In this document: in pieces, positions 62,181-64,000 of the stretch | Numbering within the stretch: position 1 is the stretch's first letter | Layout of the letters: each line of letters starts with the position of its first letter | Assembly (NCBI GenBank): GCA_019752635.1 | Contig: JAIELX010000025.1 | Span: 62,001 to 126,000 of the forward strand | Direction of reading: 5' to 3' | Length of the DNA: 64,000 nucleotides | DNA from: Candidatus Obscuribacterales bacterium | GTDB lineage: Bacteria > Cyanobacteriota > Vampirovibrionia > Obscuribacterales > Obscuribacteraceae | The notes under the pieces: model-generated | Seen by the model: the letters and a program-made list of their open reading frames with translations, nothing else | Database searches by the model: none | Told to the model about the DNA's origin: nothing | Program-made: the position numbers and the translations under genes

Positions 62181-63695
62181 ATGTCTCAGCCGATTCCGAC
62201 AATCATTCACGCAGACGGTCGAGTTGAGTTGGCATCTCTTGCCGACATTTCGGATAGCAGTGCGTACAATCACGATCTGGCCCCGGTGCCCGTGGCGAAG
62301 CGTCAGTGGTCAGCGCTGCATTTTTCGGCTCTCTGGGCTGGAATGGCTTGCAATATTCCAACTTATATGATCGCCTCCGGACTGATCGCCTCCGGGATGA
62401 ATTGGTGGCAGGCACTTCTGACTGTTTTTACGGGGAATGCAATCGTTCTGATCCCCATACTTCTGAATTCTCATGCCGGTACTAAATACGGTATCCCTTT
62501 TCCCGTTCTTGCTCGTGCCTCCTACGGAGTTCGGGGATCAAATCTGCCTGCGTTGATGCGAGCGCTGGTTGCTTGTGGATGGTTTGGTATCAACGCCTGG
62601 ATCGGCGGACAAGCTGTCTTTGTGCTGATCAAGGCTCTGTTCCCCTCTCTGGCACGCAATTCCGGAGTTCTAATTGCCGGCTTTCCGCTTGCAGCGTGGT
62701 TGTCGTTTCTTTCGTTCTGGCTCCTGAACATGCTAGTGATTTTTCGGGGCATGGACTTTCTCAAGAAGTTCGAGAGTCTTGCTGCACCGTTCGTGTTCAC
62801 TATGACAGCCTCGCTTGTAGTCTGGAGCGGCGCGCAGGCCGGAGGCTTCGGGCTGCTACTCGACGAGCCCGGGCGCTATACGACTCCGGGATCTTTTTTG
62901 CCGATATTTATTCCTTCCGTCACCGCCATGATCGGATCATGGGCAACGCTCTCCCTGAACATGCCGGATTTTACGCGTTTCAGCAAAAGTCAGAAAGACC
63001 AGATTGCGGGACAGATTGTAGCTTTACCCGCGAGCATGACCATGTTTTCCGCCATGGGGATAGCGATCACTTCAGCATCGATGGTACTTTATCCACACAT
63101 GAAGGCCGACCAGCTTTGGGATCCTGTGACCCTGGTCGGGCAGTACTCGTCACCGGTAATTGTTGTGGCTGCAATGTTTACGGTAATGCTCTCGACTCTC
63201 TCCGTGAACATCGCTGCCAATGTGGTGTCGTCGGCGAATGATCTTTCCAACTGTTTTCCGCGATGGGTTTCATTTCGCACTGGTGCGCTGATTACGGGAA
63301 TCATTGGCATACTGACCCGCCCCTGGCACTTCTTGAGTGATCCGACATCATTCATCTTTTCTTGGTTGCTTGGTTACTCGGGCGGTCTAGGTTCAATAGC
63401 CGGTGTGATGATTGTCGACTATTGGCTAATAAGAAAGAAGGTACTGTTTCTGGGCGACTTGTACCGTCTGGACGGAGTCTATCGCTATTCGCGAGGGTGG
63501 AATCTTTGTGCGGTGGCTGCCACCGTTATTGGTTGCGCCGCAGCATGGATTGGTATAGTGGTGCCGGCTCTGCGCGCGCTCTATGATTATAGTTGGTTCG
63601 TCGGTATGGGCTTCTCAGCCCTGAGTTACGGTGTTATTATGAAATTGTGCGCGTTAAAGCGCGATGGACTCGGGCCTTCACCAAGCTCGCAATAG
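62181..63695 (+). CDS. NCS1 family purine/pyrimidine/hydantoin-type permease
   Basis: 504 residues, about twelve helices. Family stretches: LHFSALWAGMACNIPTYMIA in helix 1, LNSHAGTKYGIPFPVLARAS (NCS1 signature), ACGWFGINAWIGGQAVF, NMPDFTRFSKSQKDQI, and MIVDYWLIRKK in the tail. It imports a nucleobase or related compound with H+ or Na+. ATG 62181 follows CAGCAG weakly. No catabolic partner gene is in view; the next gene starts 101 bp later. Confidence 0.93.
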   Translation: MSQPIPTIIHADGRVELASLADISDSSAYNHDLAPVPVAKRQWSALHFSALWAGMACNIPTYMIASGLIASGMNWWQALLTVFTGNAIVLIPILLNSHAGTKYGIPFPVLARASYGVRGSNLPALMRALVACGWFGINAWIGGQAVFVLIKALFPSLARNSGVLIAGFPLAAWLSFLSFWLLNMLVIFRGMDFLKKFESLAAPFVFTMTASLVVWSGAQAGGFGLLLDEPGRYTTPGSFLPIFIPSVTAMIGSWATLSLNMPDFTRFSKSQKDQIAGQIVALPASMTMFSAMGIAITSASMVLYPHMKADQLWDPVTLVGQYSSPVIVVAAMFTVMLSTLSVNIAANVVSSANDLSNCFPRWVSFRTGALITGIIGILTRPWHFLSDPTSFIFSWLLGYSGGLGSIAGVMIVDYWLIRKKVLFLGDLYRLDGVYRYSRGWNLCAVAATVIGCAAAWIGIVVPALRALYDYSWFVGMGFSALSYGVIMKLCALKRDGLGPSPSSQ

Positions 63696-63796
63696 AAAGT
63701 TATTCCTGAAATTTCGCGATTCTACTGTGGTAGTACGGGCCCTTTTTTAGCTGCACAGCGTCAACAGGCATGTGTACGGCAGCAGGACTCAATTAT

Positions 63797-64000
63797 ATGA
63801 CCACAAGTATTCGTGAACGCCAGCATACTGGCGAATCAATTTCGGAAATGACAATGCCTTGGAAAATCGCAACTTTCGCACTCGTTTGCGTCAGTGCGAT
63901 CCTGGCATGGCTGCTGGTCCAACAGGTACAGCAACAGGCCTCGACAGTCGCTACGTATCCCGTTCCCGGTCCGCGCTATGACCGAGCCTATGTGAAGTTG
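63797..64000 (+). CDS. Single-pass membrane protein, truncated by window end
   Basis: 68 codons are visible. A polar N-terminus (MTTSIRERQHTGESIS), one helix at about 23-41 (IATFALVCVSAILAWLLV), then a Gln-rich segment leading out of the membrane. The rest lies outside the window. The ATG has AGGA about ten bases upstream. Family unknown. Confidence 0.55.
   Translation, partial: MTTSIRERQHTGESISEMTMPWKIATFALVCVSAILAWLLVQQVQQQASTVATYPVPGPRYDRAYVKL

Overview
This window looks like chromosome from a Gram-negative, free-living bacterium of moderate GC content. It has signal peptides, an apolipoprotein N-acyltransferase, a LolD/MacB-type ABC system and outer-envelope style secreted proteins. Several traits recall the non-photosynthetic relatives of Cyanobacteria (Melainabacteria/Vampirovibrionia, Obscuribacter-like): many TPR and Sel1 proteins, a cyanobacterial-style small RRM protein, a Lon-substrate-domain protein, PPK2 and a PPi-type phosphofructokinase. 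That placement is inference only. There are no insertion sequences, prophage genes or CRISPR arrays. TTG and GTG starts are fairly common.

Layout. 0-7 kb: a truncated Na+/solute symporter behind ssb, a membrane protein, a TPR-AAA+ ATPase, a response regulator, a secreted FKBP isomerase, a YeeZ-like NAD-binding protein, a frameshifted calpain-like remnant and an RRM protein. 7-14 kb: a tightly overlapped minus-strand operon (TPR membrane protein, small membrane protein, ABC ATPase, FtsX-type permease, secreted AttH/CrtC-like lipocalin protein). 14-20 kb: Lon-domain protein, DUF4139 protein, and a tandem pair of paralogous YD-rich proteins that both start with TTG. 20-35 kb: methyltransferase, TIGR00725 protein, a 1010-residue Gly-rich repeat protein with FecR-like domains, a TPR-flanked matrixin, MFS transporter, Sel1 and TPR proteins. 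35-44 kb: DUF2059 protein, Tex, PPK2, SulP permease, DUF4132 protein. 44-51 kb: a 1371-residue TPR protein with eight 75-bp repeats and an SDR. 51-54 kb: the tyrosine operon aroF-tyrA with its leader. 54-64 kb: small envelope proteins, a kinase-fold protein, lnt with an atypical response regulator, a thioredoxin-like protein, phosphofructokinase and an NCS1 permease.

Two RNA-level findings stand out. (1) At 33491-33566 on the minus strand there is an apparent circularly permuted tRNA-Asn(GUU) gene. The 3' half (33522-33566) precedes the 5' half (33491-33517), separated by 4 nt. Rejoined, they give a perfectly paired 72-nt tRNA, and the locus is flanked by complementary segments (8 bp outer, 5 bp inner). 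I know of no established bacterial example. (2) Upstream of aroF-tyrA there are two tandem transcription attenuators. Each has its own short leader peptide carrying a run of Tyr codons (6 and 5), an antiterminator segment over the leader-peptide end, and an intrinsic terminator. This implies tyrosine-tRNA-sensing control of tyrosine synthesis in two successive steps.

Functional links. AroF and TyrA make prephenate-derived tyrosine precursors under the tandem attenuators. PPK2 and a PPi-signature phosphofructokinase fit polyphosphate/PPi-centred energy metabolism. The many TPR, Sel1, Gly-rich and YD-rich proteins suggest a large surface and scaffold repertoire.
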